Shown piece after piece: positions 10,786 through 22,576 of a stretch of DNA of 64,000 nt. The notes under the pieces were generated by a model that saw nothing but the letters and a program-made list of their open reading frames with translations, ran no database searches and had not been told where the DNA came from. The position numbers and the translations under genes were made by a program. The stretch comes from Ottelia alismoides (Eukaryota > Streptophyta > Magnoliopsida > Alismatales > Hydrocharitaceae), in NCBI GenBank assembly GCA_037367405.1, contig JAZKJV010006951.1:310001-374000 (forward strand), read 5' to 3'. How positions within the stretch are numbered: position 1 is the stretch's first letter; each line of letters opens with the position of its first letter.

Positions 10786-11900
10786 CTCAACCTTGCGAGG
10801 GTCCTCAAGGTGAGCGGGAGCAGAGAATAATCAAAAGACTCGGCCTTGTGCTCCAACGGAGAGGAGACACAACCAGGGTGGAGACCGAGTACAAAAATCC
10901 GTAGACTCGACTTCGTGCTCCAACGGATAGGAGACACCAGCAGTGAAGCCGATACCTAAAGTATGATGTACTCTCCCGCAGATAACCCACGGGGAGTAGT
11001 ACATGTTAGTCAATGAATAATCAGAATAAAGGCTCACCCATGCGAGGGTCGTCAAGGTGAGCGGGCTCAAAGGATCTGGATCCATCAGACGGATCATAGT
11101 AACGATCTCGGTAGGCGACAAATCGGCTACCAGTCAGTAGAGATCGACAAACTAAGAAAGTGTGACAGCGTCCCACAGAGAACCCTCAGGGAGCGTATTG
11201 CCAACTAGGCATCGAATAATCAGAATAGATAGCTCATCCTTGCGAGGACCATCAAGGATAGCAGACTCAAAGGAGTCAAGCCAAATGGGTCCCAAGATAC
11301 AACAGATCAGGTGAACCTCAAAGCAATGGGGACCAAAAGCATATCAGACGACTCAGCTCCGTGCTCCAAAATATAGGAGACACAACTAGCAAGGGGAATC
11401 GAGCGTAAAGAATGTGTCGCATTTTCCCGCAGATAGTCCTCGGGGAACAATGCAAACTAGGCAGTGAATCGTCAGATCAGATCTCATCCTTGCGAGGTTC
11501 ATCAAGGAGGGAGGACTCAAAGGAGTCAATCAGAATGGTCTCGATAGGCGATGAATCGTCTATCAACAGAAGAGACCGCATAATCTAGCAAGGTGTCGTA
11601 GGCTCTCGCAGATAACCCTCGAAGAGCACTATGAACTAGGCATGGAATAGTCAGAAATGTAACACTCGTCCTTGCAAGGACCGTCAAGGAGAGAAGACTC
11701 AAAGGAGTCCGGGCCATTGACCTCATGCACCGAGAAATCAGGCACACAATCAGAAGTGAGGTCGAATATGTGAAATCAGACGATACGGTTTCCGGCGCCA
11801 ACAAGGTGGAGACTGGGTCAGTGTATGAAACTGATCGTAAAGAATGTGTTGTATTCTCCCGCAGATAGTCCTCGGGGAACAATACGAACTAAGTCAATCA
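10786..11900. repeat. Higher-order tandem repeat inside TE-2
   Basis: Box 1 (CTCATCCTTGCGAGG...TCAAGG) starts at about 10786, 11033, 11233, 11483 and 11665, giving steps of 247, 200, 250 and 182 bp. Box 2 (CCCGCAGATAGTCCTCGGGG and variants) recurs once per unit near 10974, 11171, 11424, 11607 and 11859. Long units carry GTGCTCCAA...GGAGACAC. Short units carry TAGGCGA(C/T)(A/G)AATCG. Long and short units alternate, so the real period is a two-part block of about 435-445 bp present about 2.5 times. The units are too diverged to be a recent duplication. Frames on the - strand (10831-11121 and 11526-11882) cross the repeat but are not conserved in frame. Confidence 0.75.
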
Positions 11901-12724
11901 AGTCATGGTATTGCTAGCATCATATCTCAGGTCCTTAAAAATGATAAGTCAACTGCACCTCAGGAGGGCATAAGATCATGTGAGGGAGAAAATAATTAGG
12001 TGAAGTCCCGAACATCCCTCAGTCAATCCAGTCAGCTAAGATGGCACGAACGATAATCATGACTTCACAAAGTGCTATAGGTGGAAGGTAGAATCAGGAG
12101 ATCAAGGAACTAGATCAATCAAGAAGATGAGGGATCATGTGAGTCCAGTCACTAAGACAATGGAACATATACCAATATAGTTTGTTCAACTCAGAAATCA
12201 AAGGTGGAAGAAACCTCAACATAGATAGATCAGTAGAAGCATCATGATATCATACTCAAATCATTGAAGCACATCACATCCTCAATCCGGTGTGCGAGAT
12301 CTAAATCCTCAATAAGAATCACACCTAATCATCGTGCATCATAAAATCCTCAATAAGCTCATATGCCCGTATCCAAAGTCAAATCCACCAAGAGTAGTAT
12401 ATCAATCTCAGCATCCTCAACATCATGCCCTACTTACTCCAATAATCAATGTAAGTCAAAATCCTTGATGCGGGTGATCTCTGAAAGCACAGCAATCCCG
12501 GGTGATAGAAGAGATGATAACAGGGAACACGAGGAGGGTGGGCAAGGAGAGGAACACAAAGGTCAAGCGAAGGTGATTGAGCGCAAGCGCAAATATCATG
12601 ACTTAATGCAAATGAGGAGATATATGTATAAGAAAGGTAGAGAGACTCAAAGATGAAAAATGCATGACTCACATGGACGGGACTGTTGGCTCTCGGAAAG
12701 ATGGAAATATAACAGACTCCAAGT
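11901..12724 (-). other. Interior of TE-2 upstream of the tandem repeat
   Basis: No protein family is recognised. By position this interval and the tandem repeat replace the gag-protease region that TE-7 keeps at 53331-54958. The open frames at 12363-12656 (+) and 12430-12672 (-) overlap each other and show no known domain. Confidence 0.5.
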
Positions 12725-12925
12725 CACAATCAATACACAAGGCAAACCCCTGATTCACCTACTCAACACAATGGAGACCAAGATGTGGTCTTTTTTATCT
12801 TGTCGATTTTAGAGTTAGGTGATCATAGAAAGTTGTACACACCGGAATTAGGCTTTGGGATTGGGTCACTAATCCTTAGTCTGTACGCAGAAGTAAAATG
12901 CTGAAACAAGGAGGGGGTTGCTCTC
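12725..12925 (-). other. Leader block shared by TE-2 and TE-7
   Basis: The sequence TTTTAGAGTTAGGTGAT with its flanks, including AAGTTGTAC and GTCACTAATCCTTAG, closely parallels 55016-55214 in TE-7. In both elements it lies between the primer-binding-site leader and the gag position. It may be part of the RNA packaging or translation leader (inference). Confidence 0.6.
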
Positions 12926-13786
12926 CCCAAGACAAGGGATCCATTATTTTTTAGGTCCACTAGAGCTAGCAGCCCCGATTTTATTTTTGTTATCACTTTT
13001 TTTGGATATTTTCAATGCATGTGCCTATCGGGGTTCCAATTTCCATTAAGCATCCTAGGTTGGCAAAAACAGAGGGAGAAGGTCGGAAAAGCCATGCAAG
13101 TCGGCAATCGATTATGCATGATAAGTAAGAAGACTTACAGTGCCTCCAGCTCTCTCCATGTGGGATGCAAGACAAAATTGAAAACTATGCTACATGAGAT
13201 GCAATCCGAGAAATCACCCAAGATACATGATGCTATTAGCGTGAAGAACATTAATTCAAAATTGACTAAGTCCCAAATCGTATCTATAGGTACATGCATA
13301 TATATTAGGGTTTGGGCCTTAGTCTACGTCAAACAATCTAGGCTAGGGCTGATTCACACAAAATAATAAAAATAAAATAAAATAAAAGCGTCAAAATCAT
13401 CGAGGCCCCCAAGGGAACAATCCCTCGGGCAATGGACCTCGGGAAGTCGTAGGTGGAGAGTCATGTATTATTACATGTCATGTGTCTCTCTCTCACATAA
13501 ATTTACATATTAATGAATGATGCAAAAATTAGACTGCCTTCCAAAATTCTCCTCTATCTGCCTTCGATGCTCTCTCCTGTTGGCTAGTGTAGAAGAGCCA
13601 ACTCCGCCTCACTCGGGTGCATCGGACTTCCTAGGAATTCCTCCTTTGCTTGGCGGTCCCTCACATCGAAGACAAATAAAGAAGAGGGTTAGAACAATCA
13701 CAATAATATCAATAATGCAAATAATCAAATAAATGTGGACAAGTGTGAAGAAGCAAATAAATAATAAGTATTCCAAACGATGTTGC
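12926..13786 (-). other. 5' leader of TE-2
   Basis: This is untranslated leader between the primer-binding site and the shared block. It includes a region (about 13550-13690) with CTCGGGTGCATCGGAC and TCCTAGGAATTCCTCC that corresponds to 57000-57100 in TE-7. I see no supported gene. The + strand frame at 13019-13366 crosses it without recognisable domains. Confidence 0.55.
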
Positions 13787-13804
13787 TCCCCGGCAACGAC
13801 GCCA
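13787..13804 (-). other. Primer-binding site of TE-2 (tRNA-Asp type)
   Basis: In element sense this is TGGCGTCGTTGCCGGGGA, two bases from the end of the 5' LTR (TCAACA). It is complementary to the 3' end of plant tRNA-Asp apart from one apparent mismatch (T for C at the sixth base). A tRNA-Asp primer is common in Athila/Tat-type Gypsy elements. Confidence 0.88.
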
Positions 13805-13806
13805 TC

Positions 13807-16800
13807 TGTTGACCGAGATTGAGCCAAGGCAGATCGACAGTCGCTGAGGTGACCTCATACGAAATCCCAATTCGATCAGCAATTAACCCACAATCAGAAT
13901 AAAGCAATTAAATCTTAAAAATGTGGAGTTAAAATTTATTATAACTCTACATGTAAATGCGTATAGGTGTAAGCATGTGTAGAGGTCGAACACTGGGAGC
14001 AAACGGTTGGGGGCAGAAATATGCACAAAGTATCCAATTCTCTTCTTGTCCATGTTATTGTTTTTGTGTGTTTTTTATTTTATATATTCTTTATTTTATT
14101 TTTGTTTTCTATTTTTGTATTTGATTTTTTATTTTTCTGATTTTATATTTTCTTTTTGTATTTTTATATTTTTATCTTTTCTTTTTCTTTTAATAAAGCC
14201 ATACTATGTATATAAGGAAGATATGTACACTAGAGATAAGAGAGAGATAAAAAGAAGGAAAAATAATTAAAATACAGGAAATAAAATATTTTTTTGTTTT
14301 TATATTTTTCAAAAGTTTTTGTGATTTTTCTAGCTTTTTCCTATTTTTGGTATTTTCAAAAGCAAAAATACTAGAAAACAGTGAATTAAGTTGCTGGCCG
14401 ACATTAAAATGAGGATGAAAAATATCAAATAGTGTCTAAAATTCCTCAAATTAATTGTAAATCAAAGATAATTAAATAGGGAAAATTCAGTAACTGAAAT
14501 TATATTTTTAGGATTTCTCTGGACTTTTTAATAATTTTATAAAGGTTTTTGGGTTTTTATAATTTTTAGGAGTTTCCTTTTGTATTTTTTAATGATTTTT
14601 GGTCTGGAGCTAAATCACACAGAAACACACAAAATAATTTTTTTTGGAATTTTCCAAAAACGTCTTATAATTTTTATGTATTTTCTAATGCAAACAGTGC
14701 TGAAAATGCATATTTTTGATTTTTTATAAATATGAAAATGCCATAAAAATGCAAAATGAAAATATGGTGTGATAATCGACAGGAACCTATGGTATTTATT
14801 AGGTGATTTTTGGAATTTTATAGATGCATGCAATAAATAGGGAAAGCAAAACAAAACTCCAACCCTGGCCGGGGTATTTTTGCAATAAAAAATAAAGACA
14901 TGGGCTTAGTTGCAATTTTATTTTGATAAAACAACGTTTATTTAAACATTAGAGGCTATTTTACAATACACAAAAATGCCAAGGCACACATACAAAATTA
15001 CAACCCTCATGTGGGACTGCACGTAAGGCTAGGAAGGACCAAAATAATAATACCAAAACATACATGAAGTCCGCAAAATTCCCATTTATTTAACCCTTTA
15101 CATTATATTTACAAAACTATATAATAAATATAAAAAATAGTGGGGTGAGATATGAAATTTACCCCAAACATAAGCGCGATCGGACGACTCTGGTGTGATC
15201 TGGGGCTCCTCCCCAAATCGGATGGTTGCTGCTGTCCTCCAAGAATAGCGAAGAATAGTGAGGTTCCCCTGCTTCAATCGTTGGTTCCTCCTCATCCAAA
15301 CGGGATTTGGTGATGGCAATGGGCTCTACATGTCCTAGGTGGTGTACCGCAACGGCTGGTGTGCACAGGAATGTCCAGGACCCCATGTATAGGCCTAGCG
15401 AGCTCGGAGAAGGAGGGGGTCCTGAGAACCTTGAAGTCAAGATGATTTGAGCCCAGGAGGTCTCCTTTGAGCGCATGACCTGTACAGAGAGGGTGAGTGG
15501 CTCGAGTGGTTTCTCCTCGACCAAAAATGAAGCTGTGAGCATGAAGAATGAGGTGGGTGATGAGGTCTCCGGCGAGGCGGTAGAGCGCGACCTCGATTCG
15601 CAGAACCAAGAAGGTTTTGGTTGGTTAAAGGTGGTTGGGAGGTGGAGAACGTGATGGGGAAGGAAATGGAAGTGAAAGCGTGGTCGGAGAACAAGTGTAG
15701 GGAGGTGAAACACGACCGGAGCTCGAGGGCTCCGACGAGCTAATCTAACCTATTATAACTAATTAATCAACTAAAATATGAAATAAAATGCAGTAAATGA
15801 AGCCTACAACTAATGCTAAGCCAATGAAATTAAAATGCACATCTCAAACCTGGATATTAGCGAAGGAGCAGGACCGCCGGCAACGGTGGCTGTGGGTGCA
15901 TCCCCCACCTCCTCCGACCGATTCAAGGTGCCAAAAGCCTCCTCCTATCACAAGGAAGCCTCCAGGACCGAATATGAGGAAGGGAGAATGGTAGAGAATG
16001 ACCAAATTTGAGGAGGAGGAGGAAGTTTATTTATAAACATTGGTGTGCACCCTTATTGACCAGGTGATGGTGAAGAATCTACGCTATATACAATGTGTAC
16101 AAGGTGTGGGTGTGTATGGACAATATGCTAGGAACATTTCTTGTGAAGGAATCAATTACGATTGATGGACGGTGCGCCCGGGAAAAATGGGAGAATACGC
16201 AAGGTTGGACAGATCTTACGAGCTGGAGGATAAATTATATATGAACATAATGGGGAGCCTTTATTGACCGGCCAAAAATAAGAAATCAAAGCTATATACA
16301 AGGGGTACTATACTTGGGCGTGTATGAGAGACTATTGTGGAGCATTTCTTGTGAAGGATGCAAGTGTAAACGATGGATGGAACACCTTGGAAAAATGGGA
16401 GAATACGGGGTCTTCGACAAATTTGACGTGCTGCAGGCTGAATTATTTATGAACTTAATAGGGGAGCCCTTATTGACCGGCAAAAACTAAGAAAGCAGAT
16501 CTAGATACAAGGGATTCAAGATATGGGCGTGTATGAGGGTTATGTTGGAACTATAGTCCGTGAAGAGACCGATGTTCTTTGAGCAATGAATTGGTCGGAA
16601 AAATTTGGAGAACATGCATGCTTGGACAGATTTGACGGGTTGCAGAGGCTGGAGGGTGATTTGACCAGAGGTCAATGGAGGGAGACCTGCCATTGGTCCA
16701 TGTATGCTCACTACAGGACAAAACAACAGGGTTATTAAAGAATAATTATTTAAAAATAATAAATGATTTTATTAATTTTTGGATATACAATAAAAAATGT

Positions 16801-18041
16801 TTATTATTTTATGGAGATTTTTATTACGATTTTTATTTGTTTTTTTGATGTATTTAATTACTAGTAAATTCTTAATGGTATATGTATAGATATATTTACA
16901 TGTATATTGTATAATTTATTTTTATTTCATATATTTTATTATTTTATTTTCTAATTTTATATAATTATAATGTATTTTTATGTACATAAATATTTTTAAT
17001 ATTATGTTATGATAGTATTTGTATACTTAAATAAATATGTATATATATTGTATGGGTATAGTTATAGGCATTTTGCCTCTGTTTTATATACTTCTTTTTA
17101 TTTTAATGTATTTTGTTGGTTTTTATTTTAGTTTTATATTTTTAATATAATATATTTAATATTTTCAATATGATAAAAATATGAAAGAATAAAAGAATTA
17201 AAGAATGTATTTCCCTTTTATTTATATACATATAGAACATAGGTATTTTCATCTATGTTTTGGCATAGTTTTATTTTATTCTCCTTTTTCTTTTAGGTTT
17301 AATTATAATTTTAATGTACATATATGTTATAAATAGTGTTTATAAAATTATAAAAATTGAATTTGTAAAAATAATAAGTAATGATTAAATTCAATATTTT
17401 AATCAGTATTATGTACAATAGGGGCCCAAAACCTATCTTCTGCATATTAAATCCAAAAAATATGAAACCACCTCCATTAAATAGATCATGATAAGTTATA
17501 TACAATTAGAGGTGATTTTTCCATGTTTTGAGTTTTTATTTGAAAGATATGAGTCTGTGAAGTTTGGTTTTTGACTTTTTATTCTGGATATAAAATGTAC
17601 GCTATATATTATTTTTGTACAAACTCAATTTTGTATTTTTATTTACATTTATATCTACAACTTTTGTGTACAAAATGTCTTTATTTGATGAATAAATCGC
17701 AAAGAATAAAAGAGGTGTCAAAAATGCATAATCAATAAATAAATTCATGAGGTATTTATTGTATTTTTGGCCCTTTTCTCCCCCTACTTTATTCCTTGTC
17801 GACCAATTCCATTATGGACTTGATCTCGGGTTTAGGTTCATAAAATATTTTCAATATTTTATTCATTTTTATTTTCTTTTATTTATTATATAATTTTGGC
17901 ATTAAAAACCTTATTTTATATACAAATAAATACAATAACTAATCGATGCTATGATGTACAAATTAATGATATTTACATGCATTTGCTGGGGTTTTTAAGG
18001 CCAAAATGATAGAATAAAGGTGATGAAATGGAGATTCATCA
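13807..18041 (-). mobile_element. TE-2 5' LTR
   Basis: It aligns with 3687-7872 over its whole length. In element sense it starts TGATGAATCTCC at 18041 and ends TCAACA at 13807. The primer-binding site follows two bases after it. The flank after 18041 (CCTATTTTG) is TE-1 LTR sequence rather than a polypurine tract, which confirms this as the outer, 5' LTR. The long frame at 15159-15713 on the - strand lies in the transcribed part and has no recognised domain. Confidence 0.92.
16027..16037 (-). promoter_or_regulatory. TATA box of the TE-2 5' LTR
   Basis: TTTATAAATAA on the - strand, the same as in the 3' LTR. A CT-rich run of TCCTCC units follows. This would drive the genomic RNA of TE-2. Confidence 0.62.
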
Positions 18042-18105
18042 CCTATTTTGATATTTATTTTTGATTTTTTTCTTTCGATTTAAATTTGGATTTTTCTGGG
18101 AGTGA

Positions 18106-18286
18106 CACGTGGCTCTCTTGGAACCACTACGTTCACCCATTTTTATCATTTTTACTTATTTTATTTTTTTATTTCAATTTATTTATGATATTATATTATT
18201 ATAATTATTATTTTAAATAGTTCATTAACAAACCACGTGGCCGCTCCTGCACGTGGCATCTCTTCCTTCCACCCGCCATCACGTGC
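18106..18286 (+). promoter_or_regulatory. Cluster of ACGTG boxes upstream of a TATA box
   Basis: ACACGTGG (18106), CCACGTGG (18233), GCACGTGGC (18249) and CACGTGC (18280) lie within 181 bases. CACGTG is the G-box/ABRE core bound by plant bZIP and bHLH factors. Clustering suggests a regulated LTR promoter, but use is not shown. Confidence 0.5.
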
Positions 18287-18529
18287 GACATAGGTGACGG
18301 GTCCATTCCTTCATCCTCCCGTGGTGTGCGTACCTGTGCCTACTTCCTCCGCTAGGGACGCAACCGTCTGCCCCGATGCGCCCTTGCAATGACCCACTCC
18401 CACCTCATGCAACCACCTCCTCTCAACCGCCCGCAGAACCCCGTACCACTCCGCCCGCTTCTTCAACTCAACTCGCACTCCACCTTTTCTCTCCCCATGA
18501 TATCATCCTATCTCGGTCCCCCAACTACC

Positions 18530-18537
18530 CATAAAAG
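18530..18537 (+). promoter_or_regulatory. Probable TATA box of the TE-1 LTR
   Basis: CATAAAAG follows a CT-rich stretch and precedes a GGGG and CT-rich segment. It lies about 245 bases after the last G-box. Confidence 0.45.
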
Positions 18538-18847
18538 GGGTCGCTTCGCCTCACCTGCAACTCATCCGCCACTAATCAAGAGAGAAGTCCCAGCCCCCTT
18601 CGTGCTCCAAGTGACAACTAAAGATCTATCAAGGTTGAGCGACGACATCCTTAACATCTCAGAGGGACAATATCTATGATGCACAACTTCTTGTTGTAAA
18701 TGCTTCCCATTGCATCTACTCAAGCTTTGAAGCCCCTCCTCGCTGGCTACTTCAGGAGAAAATCGAAGCAACAAAACTTTGCGCTCCAGCCAAAGCGAGA
18801 CATCCTACAGGTGAAGTTTCTTCTTCCCTCCTTCTCCTCCCTTCCTC

Positions 18848-21800
18848 TGTTGAAAAGGATGATTTCCACGAGGGTCTAGAGATCATACAAGGGGAGATGT
18901 CCAATCGATGTTGTGACCACTCATGAAAGCCCGATCCAATTCAACAATAAACCCACAATAAAATATTAAGCAATAAAGACAAAGTGGATCAAAATTTATT
19001 ATAAAACCTAATATAAAATGTGTATAGTGACAAGTGGAGTAGGGTATGGAACACAGGGAACACACAGTATACCAATATATATTATTTACAGATAAATAAT
19101 ACTGGTATATATATAACTATGCACAATATTAATCAAATATTGTGGATTTAATTTTTTTACTTTTTTATTTTTTATTTTTTATTTTATTTTTATTTTATTT
19201 TTATTTTATTTATTTATATTGTCTTTTTTTATTTATATTTTTTTAATTTCTTTCTCTTTTAAACTATAATATAAGGCTATATATAGAGTATATATACAAT
19301 GTAGGCTAGGGTGGATATAAATATTAATAAAAATAGTAAAAATATAGAAAATAAAATATTTTTTGGATTTTAAAATATTTCTACTATTTCATGACTTTTT
19401 ATAATTTTGCTAATTTTTATAAATTTTTAAAGTAACAAATACCCCAAAATAGTGTTTAATTAAATAGATTAAATTAAAATGGAGGTGAAAAATATCAAAT
19501 AGTATCAAAATTTCTCCAAATTATTTTAATATATTCATAAAAATATATAGAAAAATTAGAAATGGAAAAATAACAGTTTAAGTATTTTTTAGATTTTTGT
19601 AGATTTTTATAAATATTTTGGGTCTTTTAAAATTTTAAGATTTTTATTTGTAATTTTTAGTGATTTTTGGCCTGAAGGTTAACAATACTTAAATAAACAT
19701 AATATTTTTGTGGGAATTTTTCGAAATTTTTTATAATTTTTTTGGCTTTTTAAGGCAAACAAAGCCTCAACGTGCAATATTTATTTTTAGAAAATAGGGC
19801 GAGGACATAAAATACAAAAACATTTATATAGAATAATCAAGTATGCATCCAGGTACCTACTCCAACTTTTTGTAATTTTTAGAGAAGGGTAACTATTTTT
19901 AATTAATATCAAATAACACACAAAATTACTTGGCTTGGCAAGGGTATAATTGCAATAAAAGTTAAATGCAAGGGTAGCAGTGCTTTACCCGAACTTTAAC
20001 ACATTAAAATCTTAGTATACTAACAGAAAATTAAAACACGTGAGGGCTTCATTTCAAATTCTACAAGATAAGGGTGTATTTGCACGTGACTCTAGTAGGG
20101 ATTAAAAAGCAATATACGAAATATCCATCAGGTTACGTGCAATTTGTCCAATGATTTTTAAACTACATAAAATATTTACAAGTCCCTCTAATAAATACAA
20201 AAACAGGCGAAGGATGAGTATGCAAATTACCCACTTAAGCGTCGAGATCAAAGTGTACAGGGTCCGCCACGTGGCAGATCGAGTGGTCGTCCTTGCGTAC
20301 CCCTTCGAAGGAATCCAACGGTCCAGATTAGATATGTACCGTTGTTCTTGATCGAACAATGGGAAGGAGGGTTGGAAGAACGCTCAATAATGGCTTGCTG
20401 ACAAACTTTGTTTCGTCGATTCTCCCGTCTCCGGTGCTCTTTGTCACCTCCGATGAGCCCAGCAGGTAGCTGGGCCTCCTCCGCGTACTCCTATAAGGCA
20501 TGGGCGAAGCGAGGTGGTGTAGGATGCTCCAGCGAGGATGAACCACCTGGAGAAGCTCCAAGTGGTCGTTGAGGTCCTAGGAGCGTCGAATGACCTGCAA
20601 GTACACACCAAAAAAATCCCAGGCATGAGAGATATCTCCTCAATCCGAGGTTTACACAAAATGATAGGGGGATGGAATGGAGGGGGAGCTCTGACGTGCA
20701 GCATCAGAGGGAGCTCAAAATCCTTGAATACATGTGTGATTCAAGAGGTTTTAGAGGGAATTAATGGAGAATGTGAACAGGTTCAAGGATGAGGTGAAAG
20801 CAGGTCGGAACGAGGGAGAAATCACTGTGAATCAGACCTCGAGCTCGAGCTCCAGGAATTTTGAAGTTTTAATTGGAGTGTTAATTGCTCGACTAAATTA
20901 TAAATTAAAGAATTAAAATGAAAGGCAAGTTAAGGAACTACCTAGGAATGCAAGAAATAGGGGATCAACGATCTAAGAGGCCAGGAGCAAAGCTGTCGAT
21001 GGTGCTCTGACAGTAGGGAAGATACACCTACTCCGCGAGCTCTCCTCGTTGCAAATCAAGGATTAGATCACGTGGTCACCGTAGGGAAACCAATAGAATT
21101 AATATGAGAGGATAAAGATCAAAGAAGCGGGATCAAAAAGCCAAAAGAGGTGAAGAGGGTATATTTATAGGTGATTTTTGAGTGAGTTTCGGGGGGATGT
21201 TGCATGAGATATAGTGAGGGTTGGTGGAGATTCTAGGATGGGTGTGGATGAGGCACAAAGTGGTTGCATGATGGTGTTGGTTTGAGGGTAAGGAGTGAGA
21301 CAGGAGGTGTGGAAAAATTGACGAAGAGGGTTGTCTCATGACTTCTGACAGGTGTCAGAAGGGAGACTAGACAGTTGACCTCAGTCTATGTGGACGACCC
21401 AGGGAATTCTAAGGCAAAATTCCTTGGAAATTGAATATTAAATAGAATTATATTTTATTTTTTTCAGTTATCAAATAAAAAAGTGTTTCTAATTTTCTGT
21501 AGTATTTCATGTGCATTTTTCTATTTTTTAGAGATGTTTATTTACAAGTTCATTTTTAGTGTACATATATAGGTATATTTACCAATATTTTAGGTATTTT
21601 ATATTTTTGATTTTATTATTTAATTTCTTATTTTATATATTTATAGCTTATTTTTAGACACATATATTTTTATTATATTTTTCTAACGTAATATAAACAC
21701 TTAAGTAAATAGGTGTATTATTTATATAGGTATAGTTATAGGTATTTCATCTATGTATTTTATATACATATTTTATTTGTGTTTACTTTATTGTTTTATG

Positions 21801-22543
21801 GTTGCTTTAGTATGTGCATATATTATATATAATAATTACAAGATTATTAAAATATAAATTATGAAAATAATGAATAATAAATAAAATGATCATTTTATTC
21901 GTGTATAATATACAGTATGGGTCCAAAACCTAACTTTCACAACTTAATTTCAAAAAATATAAAACAACTTCATTAAATAGCTTATTGAAAATTCTATAAA
22001 AGGTAATTTTGATATGTTTTGGTTTTATGAGAGATATGGGTTTGGGAAGTTGAGATTTTGGACACTTATTCAAACTGTAACTATTATTTTTGTATGATTT
22101 TTGTATAAAATCAATTTTGTATTTATATATATATATATTATGTAAAACTTTCATATACAAAGTTTCTTTATTTGGGGTACAATTATTAAAGAATAAAATA
22201 GGTCCCAAAAATAAATTATTGTTCTACTTCGTAGAGTGATTCATTATGTGTTTTATGTACAATTAGCAGCCCTATCTCACCCTACTTCATTCCTTATTGA
22301 CTAAGTCATCATAATGACTGAGTCTCGGGGACTAGGTCACTTCAGTTTCCTTGACACTTAGCTCTTTTTATTTTCTTTCCTTTATTCTTTTATTTTGGTG
22401 ATAAAAACAATAAGCTTACAATCTTTTATAAAGTATTTTGAACAAATTAGTAAAACTTTATTTTGACAAATTAATTGTACATGCATGCATTTACGATGGA
22501 TTTTAAGACCTAAACGAAAGAATAAAGGTGATGAAATTCATCA
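18848..22543 (-). mobile_element. TE-3 3' LTR
   Basis: The 3696-bp LTR starts TGATGAATTTCATCACC in element sense (22543) and ends CCTTTTCAACA (18848). It aligns with 39239-42926 (3688 bp) on the other strand. The frames at 18883-19065 and 20444-20704 have recognisable counterparts in TE-5's LTR only because the DNA is homologous. They are not supported as genes. Confidence 0.9.
21162..21169 (-). promoter_or_regulatory. TATA box of the TE-3 LTR
   Basis: TATAAATA in element sense, within CACCTATAAATATACCC, a canonical plant form. TE-5 has the related AATAAATATACCCC at the same place. ACGTG boxes (CACGTGG) lie near it at about 21070. Confidence 0.65.
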
Positions 22544-22576
22544 CCCCCCATACTTGCCTTTGCTAGTCCCTAACAA
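22544..22576 (-). other. Polypurine tract and adjacent hairpin of TE-3
   Basis: In element sense AAGTATGGGGGG (22544-22555) abuts the LTR. Upstream is the CTAG-type hairpin (22560-22576), here with one mismatch. Confidence 0.8.

Larger units (their letters stand above)
3687..18041 (-). mobile_element. TE-2: complete non-autonomous LTR retrotransposon (LARD-like), 14.4 kb
   Basis: Two direct LTRs of 4186 bp (left, 3') and 4235 bp (right, 5') flank a 5.9-kb internal region. The tRNA-Asp-type primer-binding site is at 13787-13804 next to the 5' LTR, and the polypurine tract is at 7873-7885 next to the 3' LTR. The interior has no recognisable gag, protease, RT, RNase H or integrase. It holds a leader, a higher-order tandem repeat (10786-11900), a five-hairpin array and a 3' tail. 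This is the plan of a large retrotransposon derivative that depends on enzymes from relatives. Its LTRs appear about 93-95% alike by eye over the first few hundred bases, so it has had time to mutate. It lies inside TE-1's LTR. Confidence 0.9.
18042..18847 (+). mobile_element. TE-1 3' LTR, second part
   Basis: This is the continuation of the LTR after TE-2. It has an AT-rich segment to about 18230, then a GC-richer promoter with ACGT-core boxes and a TATA box at 18530, then CT-rich sequence expected for R-U5. The open frame at 18389-18679 crosses the TATA box and has no recognisable domain. The LTR ends at or is cut by TE-3's LTR, which starts at 18848. The remainder was not found in the window. 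Confidence 0.6.

Noticed and set aside
12363..12656. 97-codon + strand frame in TE-2
   Set aside because: It is antisense to the element, low-complexity and overlaps an equally long frame on the other strand.
13781..13806. Fragment of a tRNA-Asp gene
   Set aside because: Only the 18-base complement of the tRNA 3' end is present, directly next to an LTR, which is the expected primer-binding site. The same holds at 57256-57273.
15159..15713. 184-codon frame in the TE-2 5' LTR
   Set aside because: The equivalent part of the 3' LTR (4985-5428) is split into other frames. The composition is that of LTR DNA and no family is recognised.
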